Counted from the stretch's first letter, positions 35,692 to 45,410 are shown. The stretch is DNA of 64,000 bases from an uncultured Clostridia bacterium (GCA_934167755.1 CAKPLT010000005.1:1-64000); one strand, 5' to 3'. The notes: generated from the sequence alone by a model not told the origin. Numbers and translations: made by a program.

Positions 35692-37461
35692 TTATTCAAC
35701 TATATTACAAACTTCCCCATGTCTTTCATAATAATCTTTAATTTTTTCAACAAAAGTTGTAACATCCTTATAGTATTCCTCATTATAGCTTACAACATAG
35801 CCTAAATGATCATCAAATGAAAGCACTTTATTATCTTTATCATAACTTATTTCATATTTTTCTGTTTTTCCTCTAAATATTTCACTTTCACACTCTAATA
35901 TCATCTTCTTAGGCTCATAAGATTCAATAACATTAAAATCTGCAATATTATTACTTTGTTTTGGAATATCAACACTAAAAGCATTTGCAATTATTTTATC
36001 TCTGCTTCCCCACATTAAAGCAAATTCTACATCACTAATGTCATCAAACATATCATCTAACTTCCACACATTAGCACCTGCTGCTCTCCAGACTTTCTTT
36101 GAAAAAACTATTTTATTTTCTGTACCATCTACTCCTGCCTTCTCTGTTCTTGTAGGATAAATATAGTTCATCTCTTTCATTTTTTTCCTAATAATTATCT
36201 CAGATTCATTTCCAAGTAATCCTTCTGTTTTATAATAAAATGTAATATCATTTTCATTTATTTCAGTTTTCTCGATTTCAAATGTTCCTCCAAGACTGCT
36301 TTGTGCTGAATATCTATTTTCTCCTTCAATTAATGGATACCATTTTACTTTTTTATATTCATTTAATTCCTCATCTGTTCTCTCATTAAATATTGATGTT
36401 TCAATAGGAATTACTTGCACTCTTCCTATATTATTTTGATTACCTATTAAAATTATAAAATTTTCAACATTTTTTATTATATCATTATCTTTTGCATATC
36501 CATTACTACTTAAATTAAATTCTCCATTTTCATCTTTTATGTATAAATTCTTTCCAGCCCAAACACTATATTTAATAGTATATGGTATTTCTTCTCCGTT
36601 TTCATTTGTAACAATAAAACTATTGTATTTGTATGCATCTCTATTTTTAAATTCTTTGTATGTTATATTTTCTGTTACCTTTTGTGCTATTATATATGTC
36701 TCAAATTTTGTATTACCTACACCATTTATTACAATTTTGTCATTTGAACCTATATTTTGTTCTTGAATATCAAACTTATTTTTTATTTTGTTTTTTAATT
36801 TCATTTCTACATTAATAACTTTGCCTAATTTGATATTTTTATCATTTACAGAAAAACTATCTAAATCTATTTCGATGTTAAGATTTTCTTCATTAAAATT
36901 CATTCTATTTATAATTTGAGTACATACAAATTCTTTATCTGAAATCTTTGTTACATTCGATGCTATATTTGTTATTTTTGTCGAATTTACAAAAACATTA
37001 GCAAAAATCCATAATCTATATCCATCTGAATCCCAATACTCAACCTCACCACATTCATTTATTGCTATATCATTTAATTCTACTTTATATTCTGTAATTA
37101 TATAAGATTCATCACCTGCCATTGAATTTAAAGTAATTTTAGTATACTCATTCTCTATGCTTTCATTCATTTCTACTATACTTTCAGCATAATTCTCATT
37201 TAGTTTCATTAATCCAAGTCTGTTAAAATCAATTTTTTTCGTTGTCGTAGCATATACAGTTACAGTACTTGCACCTATCAAAATAGCCATAATAATTTTC
37301 TTTATATATTTAAAAAATCTATGTCTAGTCTTATTTTGTTTTTTAGAAATTTCAGTTTTTTGTAATGTTTCTATTGTCTCCATTACACTATTTTTGAAAT
37401 TTTCTGTCAGTTCTATATCTTTTTTCATTATTTCTTGAATTTTCTTGTCAAAATCATTCAT
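35692..37461 (-). CDS. DUF4179-type anti-sigma factor, membrane protein
   Basis: 589 residues from ATG 37461; the chosen start has GGAGG 8 nt upstream and begins one base after the sigma factor stop. A basic cytosolic N-terminal domain (about 1-50) is followed by one membrane helix (about 55-75, IIMAILIGASTVTVYA), then a very large extracytoplasmic domain with many beta-like segments. The gene pairing and topology fit an ECF anti-sigma factor of the DUF4179 type, which would hold the sigma factor at the membrane. The signal sensed is unknown. Confidence 0.75.
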   Translation of the reverse strand: MNDFDKKIQEIMKKDIELTENFKNSVMETIETLQKTEISKKQNKTRHRFFKYIKKIIMAILIGASTVTVYATTTKKIDFNRLGLMKLNENYAESIVEMNESIENEYTKITLNSMAGDESYIITEYKVELNDIAINECGEVEYWDSDGYRLWIFANVFVNSTKITNIASNVTKISDKEFVCTQIINRMNFNEENLNIEIDLDSFSVNDKNIKLGKVINVEMKLKNKIKNKFDIQEQNIGSNDKIVINGVGNTKFETYIIAQKVTENITYKEFKNRDAYKYNSFIVTNENGEEIPYTIKYSVWAGKNLYIKDENGEFNLSSNGYAKDNDIIKNVENFIILIGNQNNIGRVQVIPIETSIFNERTDEELNEYKKVKWYPLIEGENRYSAQSSLGGTFEIEKTEINENDITFYYKTEGLLGNESEIIIRKKMKEMNYIYPTRTEKAGVDGTENKIVFSKKVWRAAGANVWKLDDMFDDISDVEFALMWGSRDKIIANAFSVDIPKQSNNIADFNVIESYEPKKMILECESEIFRGKTEKYEISYDKDNKVLSFDDHLGYVVSYNEEYYKDVTTFVEKIKDYYERHGEVCNIVE

Positions 37462-37462
37462 T

Positions 37463-37981
37463 CTACACACCTCCATTCATAGATTTTTTTAACTTATTTT
37501 TTGCTCTTGACAGTCTTGTCCTTATTGTTGCCTCTGGTTCTTTTAATATTTTTGATATTTCTTTTGTAGAAAAATCCTCTAAATAATATAATGTTATTAC
37601 TATTCTTTCTGTATAATTTAGGTTATTTATTAGAATATAAAAGTCCAAGTCATCTATTTTATTCTTTAATTCACTTATTGCCTCTATTTTTATTTTGTTT
37701 TCATCATATTCCTCAAAATTATTCTTTTTATTTTTGTTATATATATTATTACATTCATTTATTAAAATTTTAATAATCCATGTTTTGAAAAACTTACTAT
37801 TTTTTAATTTTCTAATTGAAGAATATGACTTTATAATTGTTTCTTGTACAGCTTCTTTTATATCTTCTTCATTATTTAATCTTGTTCTTGCAATTTTATA
37901 TAATTCATTTTCCATATTTATTATCAAATCCGAAAATGCTTGATTATCACCTTTTTTGCTTTTTTCTACTAGCTCCTCCAT
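37463..37981 (-). CDS. ECF RNA polymerase sigma factor
   Basis: 172 residues. Region 2 (about 10-75: FSDLIINMENELYKIARTRL, then EAVQETIIKSYSSIRKL) and region 4 (about 112-165: LNYTERIVITLYYLEDFSTKEIS, then EATIRTRLSRAKNKL). No region 1 or 3. Co-transcribed with the anti-sigma gene (one base between them). Target genes cannot be named from this window. Confidence 0.92.
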   Translation of the reverse strand: MEELVEKSKKGDNQAFSDLIINMENELYKIARTRLNNEEDIKEAVQETIIKSYSSIRKLKNSKFFKTWIIKILINECNNIYNKNKKNNFEEYDENKIKIEAISELKNKIDDLDFYILINNLNYTERIVITLYYLEDFSTKEISKILKEPEATIRTRLSRAKNKLKKSMNGGV

Positions 37982-38016
37982 TTTAATTTCATTCCTTTCT
38001 CAAGGCACAAACTAGC

Positions 38017-38079
38017 TTGAAAAAGAATTAAATTTTAGCAATGAAATTTGACATAGCCAAAATTGTAATTATTTTTCAA
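38017..38079 (+). repeat. Hairpin repeat family D, copy 1
   Basis: 63-nt element with inverted ends TTGAAAAAGAATTA / TAATTATTTTTCAA and a centre TGAAATTTGACATAG. An inverted, same-length copy is at 52108-52170. It lies upstream of the ECF sigma gene and may affect its expression. Confidence 0.8.
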
Positions 38080-38173
38080 TCCTGTTCCTCTATATAACTC
38101 TTATATCTATTAGATTATACTATATTATATTTTGGTTTCAAATTTATTATTTTTTTTATTTTTGGGCATAAAA

Positions 38174-38222
38174 TTATAGTATACAACATTTATTGACAAT
38201 CTTTAATAAATGCTGTATACTA
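38174..38222. repeat. Long palindrome AGTATACA...TGTATACT
   Basis: Arms AGTATACAACATTTATT / AATAAATGCTGTATACT with a short loop and one mismatch. Non-coding, within the 386-nt gap (37982-38367) that also holds repeat D and a terminator. There is also a hairpin GATATGTGT / ACACATATC with T7 at 38264-38297, oriented as a plus-strand terminator for which no gene is visible. Confidence 0.65.
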
Positions 38223-38327
38223 TATTTAACTTATAAGTTATAGATTAAAAGATTATAAGATGTTTGATATGTGTTGGCTACACATATCTTTTTTTGTCTA
38301 ATAAGGAAAGTAGAATTTCCTATTATA

Positions 38328-38360
38328 TAAAAAAAGAAGTGGTTGGCTAGACCACTCCAG
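38328..38360 (-). terminator. Terminator after the FtsW-like gene
   Basis: Hairpin AGTGGT / ACCACT followed on the minus strand by TTCTTTTTTT. Confidence 0.75.
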
Positions 38361-38367
38361 ACTAGAT

Positions 38368-39657
38368 TTACCTAATTTTTGATTCATTTAATTTTCTGGT
38401 CTCCTCAAAATTTATATCTTTTCTTCTATACACTGATAAAATAACAGCAAAAGTGAAGCAATTTATCCAAAAGTACAAACTTCCTTCTGCTACAAAAGGT
38501 AAATTAACATCTGATCTTATCCATAGTTTTAAATTCATAAGAATATGTATAACAGATTGCATTATATAAGTAGTTCCTAGTCCAATAATTAAATATTTCC
38601 CATAGATATCATTGACCTTTTTAGAATTTTTAACAATTCTTACACACATAAATATTATTACCACAGCTAAAATAGTAGCTGGTATTACTCCAAATTTTCC
38701 AAGTATGTATAAAAATCTAAAATGACTAGAATCTGTTTCATTAAGTTCTTCTTGCTCATTAGTAGTACCAACACATTTCAAATTACTCAAAATTTTATTT
38801 TCATGTTCTTGTGTGTTTTTGTACCAATATCCATTTGGAGCATAATTTTCTTCTGTCGTATCTCCATTAAAAATATATGCAATATGTATATTTGTCATTA
38901 GTAACATTACTATTACTGAAGTGATTAATGTTCCTCCATAAATTGCAATTACTTTTTTTAGTTTCTCTTTATTACCTTGCAGCATTTTTAAAGCAATAAT
39001 TGTTAAATATGAGAATACTAATATTAAAGTATTTGTTATAGAATTAGATTGCATATATATCAATACACACGAAATAGTATAAAGGACTACTATATCCCAA
39101 AAGTCTTCTTTTTTGTAATCTGCTATATATCCTGCAAATGCAATAATGTATAGTGGAATACAAACATTCCATAATCTCATATTAACAAATTGTATTTTAT
39201 CTATATCAAATCCAAAGTACCAATTAGTCCACTGGAAAATCAATATCATACTCGATATGAAATATATTAAATTAGCACATTTCTTTATTTTCCTATAATC
39301 AAAGAAATATATAATACTTCCACATATAAGCCCTACAATTAAATATTTTACATTTATATAATTATTTGTACTATTTACTGATAAAATAATTCTAAAACTA
39401 AATAATATAATAATTAGTCCCATTAACATCCAATCCATTTTTGGTCTATGTATTTTATTTAATCTTTTGCCAATTTTCTTAGCATCTCCCATTTGTTTAA
39501 CAGCCATCTCTTCTGCTTCATTTTCTGAATATCCTTTGCATAAATAATCTTTTTTTGCTTCTTCTATATGGCTCTCTAGCTCTTCTGTAATAGTTTTATT
39601 TGCTGGCTTATATTTTATTTCTTTAGAAACTTTATTTAAAAATTCTTTAGTATTCAA
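38368..39657 (-). CDS. FtsW/RodA-like protein with N-terminal permease prefix domain
   Basis: 429 residues. I start it at a TTG (39657), 8 nt after GGAGG; the longer frame begins inside the PadR gene. Residues 1-65 form the small helical domain (ITEELESHIEEAKKDYLCKGYSENEAEEMAVKQMGDAKKIGKRL) typical of PadR-linked membrane proteins. The rest has ten or so helices and the degenerate C-terminal FtsW pattern SSHFRFLYILGKFGVIPA ... LPFVAEGSLYFW. Canonical lipid II polymerase residues are not evident, so activity is doubtful. It overlaps the padR gene and is surely co-transcribed. Confidence 0.75.
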   Translation of the reverse strand: MNTKEFLNKVSKEIKYKPANKTITEELESHIEEAKKDYLCKGYSENEAEEMAVKQMGDAKKIGKRLNKIHRPKMDWMLMGLIIILFSFRIILSVNSTNNYINVKYLIVGLICGSIIYFFDYRKIKKCANLIYFISSMILIFQWTNWYFGFDIDKIQFVNMRLWNVCIPLYIIAFAGYIADYKKEDFWDIVVLYTISCVLIYMQSNSITNTLILVFSYLTIIALKMLQGNKEKLKKVIAIYGGTLITSVIVMLLMTNIHIAYIFNGDTTEENYAPNGYWYKNTQEHENKILSNLKCVGTTNEQEELNETDSSHFRFLYILGKFGVIPATILAVVIIFMCVRIVKNSKKVNDIYGKYLIIGLGTTYIMQSVIHILMNLKLWIRSDVNLPFVAEGSLYFWINCFTFAVILSVYRRKDINFEETRKLNESKIR

Positions 39658-39985
39658 ATAAAACACCTCCAATAACCTTATTTACATTTGTACTAAATAA
39701 TTGCCATTCTTCTTTTTTAGATTTTAAGTGTTTTTTGCCATCTTCTGTAATTGCATAATATTTTCTTTTTTTGCCAGCTACTTCATCCCAATATGATTTT
39801 ATCAATCCTTTTTCTTCTAATTTGTGAAGTATTGGATATAATGTGCCTTCTTGAAATTCAAATACATTTTCTGATTTTGCTTTAATTTTCTTTATCATCT
39901 CATATCCATACATATTTTCATTTTCTAAAACACTTAATACAAGTAAATTTGTACTTCCTTTTAATAATTCCCTGTCAACTTTCAT
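39647..39985 (-). CDS. PadR-family transcriptional repressor
   Basis: 112 residues from ATG 39985, with AAGGAG 8 nt upstream. Winged helix with LLVLSVLENENMYGYEMIKKIK, the wing EGTLYPILHKLEEKGLIKSYW, and the KKRKYYAITEDGKKHL stretch of the family. Usually an effector-sensing repressor of an adjacent membrane protein or ABC exporter. The promoter 40039-40067 is immediately upstream with palindromic ATGCAT-type sequences just after the -10, a likely operator. Confidence 0.92.
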   Translation of the reverse strand: MKVDRELLKGSTNLLVLSVLENENMYGYEMIKKIKAKSENVFEFQEGTLYPILHKLEEKGLIKSYWDEVAGKKRKYYAITEDGKKHLKSKKEEWQLFSTNVNKVIGGVLFEY

Positions 39986-40009
39986 TACAATCACTCCTTC
40001 ATAATTTTA

Positions 40010-40067
40010 TGCATCGTATTGCTATGTATGTTGTATGCATTGTATAACAAGGTATGCTTTTTGTCAA
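40010..40067 (-). promoter_or_regulatory. Promoter and candidate PadR operator
   Basis: Minus-strand TTGACA (40062-40067), 17-nt spacer and TACAAT (40039-40044). Downstream of the -10, to 40010, runs a region with matched ATGCAT elements around AACATACATAG. Position suggests autoregulation by PadR. Confidence 0.65.
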
Positions 40068-40089
40068 TATATTTTTGAAATTTTAAAAG

Positions 40090-40140
40090 AAGGTCCTAAA
40101 TATAAACCTTTTATTAGGTTTATATTTTAAGATCTTCTTT
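40090..40140 (-). terminator. Terminator after the ABC exporter
   Basis: Long imperfect hairpin AAAGAAGATC..AAATATAAACC / GGTTTATATTTAGGACCTTCTTTT, T-rich at its minus-strand end. Confidence 0.65.
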
Positions 40141-40153
40141 ATAAAATTTTTCT

Positions 40154-40213
40154 ATTTTTTCACATTTTTTGGAGATTTATTAATGATTTTTTCACAAAAA
40201 TTGGAGATTATTT
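40154..40213. repeat. Two direct repeats after the ABC exporter
   Basis: Tandem near-copies of about 26 nt, each TTTTTTCACA plus 4-6 nt plus GGAGATT, between the ABC exporter stop and its terminator. No ORF. Confidence 0.5.
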
Positions 40214-40219
40214 AAAAAT

Positions 40220-42832
40220 CTATTCAGTTCTTAATGCTTCAACTGGATCACGTTTAGCAGCAAACTTAGCAGGAATCAAGCCAGCAATCATAGTCAATCC
40301 AACACTAATTGCAACTAATATAATTCCACCAGCCACTGGAAGTTTAGCAATACCAGAAATATTAACTAAATGTTCAATCACAATATTAATTGGAATATCT
40401 ATTAATAAAGTCACACCAATACCAATTAAACCAGCAACCAAACCAACAAGCAATGTTTCTGCATTAAACACCCTTGAAACATCTTTCTTAGAAGCGCCTA
40501 TACTACGCAAAATACCAATCTCTTTAGTTCTTTCAAGTACTGATATATATGTTATAATACCTATCATTATTGAAGAAACAACAAGTGATATTCCAACAAA
40601 AGCAATTAATACATAACTAATTACATTAATTATAGTTGAAACAGAACTCATCATAATTCCAATGAAATCTGTATAATTAATAACATTTTCTTCTTTACAT
40701 TGTTCTGTTTGTTTATTATTATAATCTGTTATAATATCTGCAATCTTATCTTTTGATTCAAAATCTTTAGGATATAAATTAATTGTTGATGGATTATCCA
40801 AATCTACAACTCCCAATTTGCTTAAATTATTATCATAAGTTGCTGATGCATTATTAGAGTATGTTTGCATTAATTGAGCAAGTTCTGCTTCTGAAAGTGT
40901 TGCCATATAAGCTTTTTGTTCATCAGATAATTGTGTATAATCAAATGTTGCATTTGTATTTTCAGGAAATTTTATGCCTGTAAATACATTTATCTCTGGA
41001 TTAGTTTTTTGCTCTTCAACAATTTCTGCTTCATTAACTTTGTTTATAACATATTCTTTTAATTCTTTATTATATCCTATTAGTCCTGCTGAAGATGAAG
41101 CAACAGTATTCTCATTTGGTTTAATAATTCCTACAATTTGAATTTCTTCTGCACTGTTTACAATTTGTTTCATATATTCTTTATCATTTGTCATGTCTTG
41201 CCATACATTTCCAACTTTTTTAAAATAGTCTGTATTTAATAATACTTTAAATTTATAATTTAAAAGTTCATCATAGGAATAACTTTTTTTCTCATCATTT
41301 GTTTTTATTTCTTCTCCATTTTTCAATTTCTCCATTGCATTTCCAAGTTCTGAAACATCTTTTACTCCTAATGAATATAAAGTATAATCACTTACTTCGT
41401 TATTCTTATCTGCTATTAATACAACTTCATTATATTTTTCTGGCATTTTTCCCGCTAATACATCATATTGTGAATTTATTAAATCTTTATTATCAAGCAT
41501 TTCTGTCCACACATCAGTTTCTGCCATTGCAATACCACTATTGGAAGACATTATTGAACTTGATTGTTCTTGTGCTTTTACCATATCTCCAAATCCTATT
41601 TTTTCTAATACTGAACTTGGATTTACTTTATATGCACTTCCATCTTCTTTTTCTTTGTAAATATTTAAATCTAAATTATATCCATATTGAATTGCATTTA
41701 TATAATTTTTAATGTCACTGTCACCATTTTCAATAAACTCTTTAAATTCTTTTAAATTATTAGTTTGAACCTTACTTGATAAAGTTTCTAACATATCTCC
41801 CATAATTGCTCTTGAATATATTTTGTCATTATCATGTTCTTCTCCATTATCTTTTCCCATCATTGCTTCCATCATACTTGACATATCAATAGATGATTCT
41901 TGAATTGTTATCGGATATGATGATAATGTATCTTCTTCTACTTTATTTATATATGATTGCATTCCATTTGATAATGAAAGAATTAATGCAATTCCTATTA
42001 TTCCTATTGAACCAGCAAATGATGTTAAAAATGTTCTTCCTTTTTTAGTCATTAAATTATTTAAACTTAGATGTACTGCTGTTGCAAATTTCATTGATGC
42101 TTTTCCTGATTTTTCCTTTTTAGTTCTTGCTCTGTCTAAATCTTTCTTTGTTGCAGTATATGGATTTGAATCATCTGTAACTTTTCCATCTAATAATTTA
42201 ATTATTCTTGATGAATATTTTTCTGCTAATTCTGGGTTGTGTGTTACCATTATTATTAACCTGTCTTTTGAAATATCCTTTAATATTTCCATTACTTGTT
42301 CACTTGTCTTAGAATCTAACGCTCCTGTTGGCTCATCTGCAAGTAAAATATCTGGGTCATTTACCAATGCTCTTGCAATAGCAACTCTTTGCATTTGTCC
42401 ACCTGACATTTGGTTTGGCTTTTTATTTATTTGGTCACCTAATCCAACTTTTGTTAGTGCCTCTATTGCCCTCTTTTTTCTTTCTTCTTTCCCTACTCCT
42501 GATATTGTAAGTGCTAGTTCAACATTAGCTAATACTGTTTGATGTGGTATTAAATTGTAACTTTGAAATACAAATCCTACTGAATGATTTCTGTATGTAT
42601 CCCAATCTTTGTCTTTAAATTGCTTAGTTGATTTTCCATTAATTACTAAATCTCCTGATGTATATCTATCAAGTCCCCCTATTATATTTAACATTGTGGT
42701 TTTTCCACATCCACTTTGCCCTAATATTGAAACAAATTCACTTTCTCTAAATTCTAGGTCTATTCCTTTTAAGGCTTTTACTTCATTATCTCCTGAAAGA
42801 TAATTTTTGGTTATTCCTTTTAATTGTAACAT
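40220..42832 (-). CDS. MacB-like ABC exporter (ATPase fused to FtsX-type permease)
   Basis: 870 residues from ATG 42832 (AAAGGA 8 nt upstream). N-terminal ATPase (1-235): Walker A GQSGCGKTT, signature MSGGQMQR, Walker B ILLADEPTGALD and switch His (VTHNPEL). Then a membrane helix (about 270-290), a long extracytoplasmic domain (about 300-745) and three C-terminal helices with ERTKEIGILRSIGASKKDV, the FtsX core. Such tripartite-type pumps export antimicrobial peptides or lipids, or act mechanically on envelope enzymes. Substrate unknown. Its own terminator lies at 40090-40140. Confidence 0.88.
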   Translation of the reverse strand: MLQLKGITKNYLSGDNEVKALKGIDLEFRESEFVSILGQSGCGKTTMLNIIGGLDRYTSGDLVINGKSTKQFKDKDWDTYRNHSVGFVFQSYNLIPHQTVLANVELALTISGVGKEERKKRAIEALTKVGLGDQINKKPNQMSGGQMQRVAIARALVNDPDILLADEPTGALDSKTSEQVMEILKDISKDRLIIMVTHNPELAEKYSSRIIKLLDGKVTDDSNPYTATKKDLDRARTKKEKSGKASMKFATAVHLSLNNLMTKKGRTFLTSFAGSIGIIGIALILSLSNGMQSYINKVEEDTLSSYPITIQESSIDMSSMMEAMMGKDNGEEHDNDKIYSRAIMGDMLETLSSKVQTNNLKEFKEFIENGDSDIKNYINAIQYGYNLDLNIYKEKEDGSAYKVNPSSVLEKIGFGDMVKAQEQSSSIMSSNSGIAMAETDVWTEMLDNKDLINSQYDVLAGKMPEKYNEVVLIADKNNEVSDYTLYSLGVKDVSELGNAMEKLKNGEEIKTNDEKKSYSYDELLNYKFKVLLNTDYFKKVGNVWQDMTNDKEYMKQIVNSAEEIQIVGIIKPNENTVASSSAGLIGYNKELKEYVINKVNEAEIVEEQKTNPEINVFTGIKFPENTNATFDYTQLSDEQKAYMATLSEAELAQLMQTYSNNASATYDNNLSKLGVVDLDNPSTINLYPKDFESKDKIADIITDYNNKQTEQCKEENVINYTDFIGIMMSSVSTIINVISYVLIAFVGISLVVSSIMIGIITYISVLERTKEIGILRSIGASKKDVSRVFNAETLLVGLVAGLIGIGVTLLIDIPINIVIEHLVNISGIAKLPVAGGIILVAISVGLTMIAGLIPAKFAAKRDPVEALRTE

Positions 42833-42923
42833 TTTCACTTTCCTTTCTATTTCAAATATTATTATCTTACTATGTAATTGTGAATTTTATGTGAAAAATT
42901 TCAATTAAATAAATTTTGTATCT

Positions 42924-43071
42924 AAAGAAGGGATTATATATAAATATTTGATAAACCGCGCCAGCGACCAAATGAGCAAAGCGAATGCGATATGGAGCAA
43001 TCTACAAATTTTTATAATCTGTCGGTTGCGACAGTAAGGTTTTCAAAATATTTATATATAATCCCTTCTTT
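42924..43071. repeat. Hairpin repeat family C
   Basis: 148-nt inverted repeat directly after the thrS stop: arms AAAGAAGGGATTATATATAA / complement and AAACC / GGTTT, with a GC-richer centre CGCGCCAGCGACCAAATGAG and an inner hairpin TGTCG / CGACA. One copy in this window. It can also serve as a thrS terminator. Confidence 0.75.
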
Positions 43072-43079
43072 AAGTTAAA

Positions 43080-45023
43080 CTATTTTATTACTTTTTCATC
43101 AATTTCTTTTTTTACTTTTTCAGTAAATTCCTCAAATTTCATTTGTCCAATATCTCCATCTTTTCTAGAGCGAACTGCAACAAGATTTCCTTCTTGTTCT
43201 TTTGCTCCAAGTACTAGCATATATGGAACTTTTTCAAGTTGAGCTTTTCTAATTTTATATCCTATCTTTTCGTTAGATTCATCTAATTCAACTCTAACTT
43301 TATGTTTTTTCAATTCAGTTTCAACTTGTTTTGCATATTCAACTTGATTATCTGTAATAGATAATATTTTTACTTGTACAGGTGATAGCCATACAGGGAA
43401 TAATCCTTTTGTTTCTTCAATTAAGAATGATATAAACCTATCAGAAGAACCAAGAATAGCTCTGTGGATTACTACTGGTCTATGTTCTTTGTTGTCTTCA
43501 CCTATAAAGTTTAAATCAAATCTTTCTGGTAATGCAAAATCTAATTGACAAGTTGGAATTGTTATATCATGATTTAATGCCGTTTTTATTTGAATATCTA
43601 TTTTGGGTCCATAAAATGCTGCTTCTCCTTCTGCCTCGTAAAAATCAATATTCATATCTTTTAATATTGCTCTTAATTGTGCTTCAGCTGTTTCCCACAT
43701 TTCATCATTATCTATATATTTTTCTTTATTGTTTTTATCTCTTAATGATAATCTGTATTTAAATGAATCAGCAGAAAATCCGAAGTCTTTTTGATATACT
43801 TCTTTAATTAATTTCAATACATTTCCTACTTCTTCTTTTATTTGGTCTGGTCTAACAAATAAATGTGCATCATTTTGACACATTTGTCTTACTCTTTCTA
43901 GTCCACAAACAGCTCCACTATTTTCATATCTAAAGTCATTTGCAAGTTCACCAATTCTAATTGGTAAATCTCTATAAGAACGAGTTTTGCTCTTATATAT
44001 TAACATATGGTGTGGACAGTTCATTGGTCTTAATACCATTTCTTCATTATCCATTTTCATAGCTGGAAACATATCATCTTTGTAATGATCCCAATGTCCA
44101 CTTGTCTTATATAATTCTACATTTGCAAGGCATGGTGTATATACATGATCATATCCTAATTCAATTTCTTTGTCTTGAATATATCTTTCTAATGTTCTTC
44201 TTATTGTAGCTCCATGTGGTAAATACATTGGAAGTCCAGAACCTACTAATTCATGTGTCATAAATAATTCAAGTTCTTTTCCTATTTTTCTATGATCTCT
44301 TTCTTTAGCTTCTTCTAATAGTTTTAAATATTCTTCTAATTGACTTGCTTTTGGATATGAAATACCATAAATTCTTTGAAGCATTTTATTTTTTTCATCA
44401 CCTCTCCAATAAGCACCTGATGTAGATAATAGTTTTACTGCTTTTACTTTTCCTGTACTCATTAAGTGAGGTCCTGCACATAAATCAACATATTCTCCTT
44501 GTTTATAGAATGAAATTACTTCTCCTTCTGGTAAATCTTCTATAAGTTCTACTTTATATCCTTCATTTGCTTCTTTCATTAATTTAATAGCTTCATTTCT
44601 TGGAAGTTCAAATCTTTCAATTGCTAAGTCTTCTTTTATTATTTTCTTCATTTCTTGTTCGATTTTTTCAAAGTCTTCTTCTGAAAATCTATGTTCTGTG
44701 TCAAAATCATAATAAAATCCATTTGCTATTGCTGGTCCTATTGCTAATTGTACATTAGGAAATAATCTTTTTATAGATTGTGCCATTATATGTGCTGTTG
44801 TATGCCAATATGCTTTCTTTCCTTCTTCACTATTTTCAAATGTACATATGTTTAATGAACAATCTTCTTTTAATTCATATCTTAAGTCTTCAACTTTTTC
44901 ATTAACTTCACCACAAGTTGCCATTCTTGCTAATCCTTCACTTATTTGTTTAGCTACTTCTAATATTGTTTTTCCTTTTTCTACTTCTAAAACTTTTCCA
45001 TCTTTTAATGTTACTTTTATCAT
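43080..45023 (-). CDS. thrS: Threonyl-tRNA synthetase
   Basis: Class II synthetase. 647 residues, typical. TGS domain (1-60), editing domain with HTTAHIMAQSIKRLFP and CAGPH, catalytic core with MNCPHHMLIYK (zinc Cys and His), FRYENSGAVCGLERVRQM and the C-terminal anticodon-binding domain (VQVKILSI...). AGGGAGG before the ATG. Controlled by a T-box upstream, separated from the gene by repeat A. Confidence 0.97.
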   Translation of the reverse strand: MIKVTLKDGKVLEVEKGKTILEVAKQISEGLARMATCGEVNEKVEDLRYELKEDCSLNICTFENSEEGKKAYWHTTAHIMAQSIKRLFPNVQLAIGPAIANGFYYDFDTEHRFSEEDFEKIEQEMKKIIKEDLAIERFELPRNEAIKLMKEANEGYKVELIEDLPEGEVISFYKQGEYVDLCAGPHLMSTGKVKAVKLLSTSGAYWRGDEKNKMLQRIYGISYPKASQLEEYLKLLEEAKERDHRKIGKELELFMTHELVGSGLPMYLPHGATIRRTLERYIQDKEIELGYDHVYTPCLANVELYKTSGHWDHYKDDMFPAMKMDNEEMVLRPMNCPHHMLIYKSKTRSYRDLPIRIGELANDFRYENSGAVCGLERVRQMCQNDAHLFVRPDQIKEEVGNVLKLIKEVYQKDFGFSADSFKYRLSLRDKNNKEKYIDNDEMWETAEAQLRAILKDMNIDFYEAEGEAAFYGPKIDIQIKTALNHDITIPTCQLDFALPERFDLNFIGEDNKEHRPVVIHRAILGSSDRFISFLIEETKGLFPVWLSPVQVKILSITDNQVEYAKQVETELKKHKVRVELDESNEKIGYKIRKAQLEKVPYMLVLGAKEQEGNLVAVRSRKDGDIGQMKFEEFTEKVKKEIDEKVIK

Positions 45024-45065
45024 TTTAAATTCCTCCCTTATTTATAAGAATGTTTCCTATTAAAG

Positions 45066-45168
45066 AACAAGTAAGAAAAATTGAAAATTTTTCTTTGATT
45101 TGTTCTCGCCCGATTTGAGTTTTCGACTATAAGGAGAAAATCTCAAAGGGCTAGCGGTTGTTGCTTTT
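45066..45168 (+). repeat. Hairpin repeat family A, copy 2
   Basis: 103-nt copy matching 22977-23079 block by block. The arms GCCCGATTTGAG / CTCAAAGGGC are better conserved here. Directly after it, 45168-45205 holds a hairpin TATATGCCAG / CTGGTATATA. It sits in the thrS leader between the T-box terminator and the ribosome site. Confidence 0.8.
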
Positions 45169-45203
45169 TATATGCCAGAAAAGTTATACTTTCCTGGTAT
45201 ATA

Positions 45204-45405
45204 AAAACTCCCATAAGTATTTCTACTTATAGGAGTGATTATTACACGGTTCCATCCCAATATTTTACTTAATTTGATTTTAACGCTTCTTACGCGTCTA
45301 GCTTATTCACTAGAAACTTAAAGAGTTAGTTTTTCAAATATGTTTTCTTAAATTAGCTCTCAACCTCTGACTAATTTTCTCTGTTAGAAACCTCTATTTT
45401 ACTTT
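45204..45405 (-). promoter_or_regulatory. T-box riboswitch leader of thrS
   Basis: Minus-strand T-box core TGGGATGGAACCGTGTAAT (45242-45260) followed by a terminator hairpin CACTCCTATAAGTA / TACTTATGGGAGT with a U-run (45206-45236). The upstream part to about 45405 holds stem I; threonine specificity follows from the gene. The specifier codon was not resolved by eye. Confidence 0.85.
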
Positions 45406-45410
45406 TTCTC

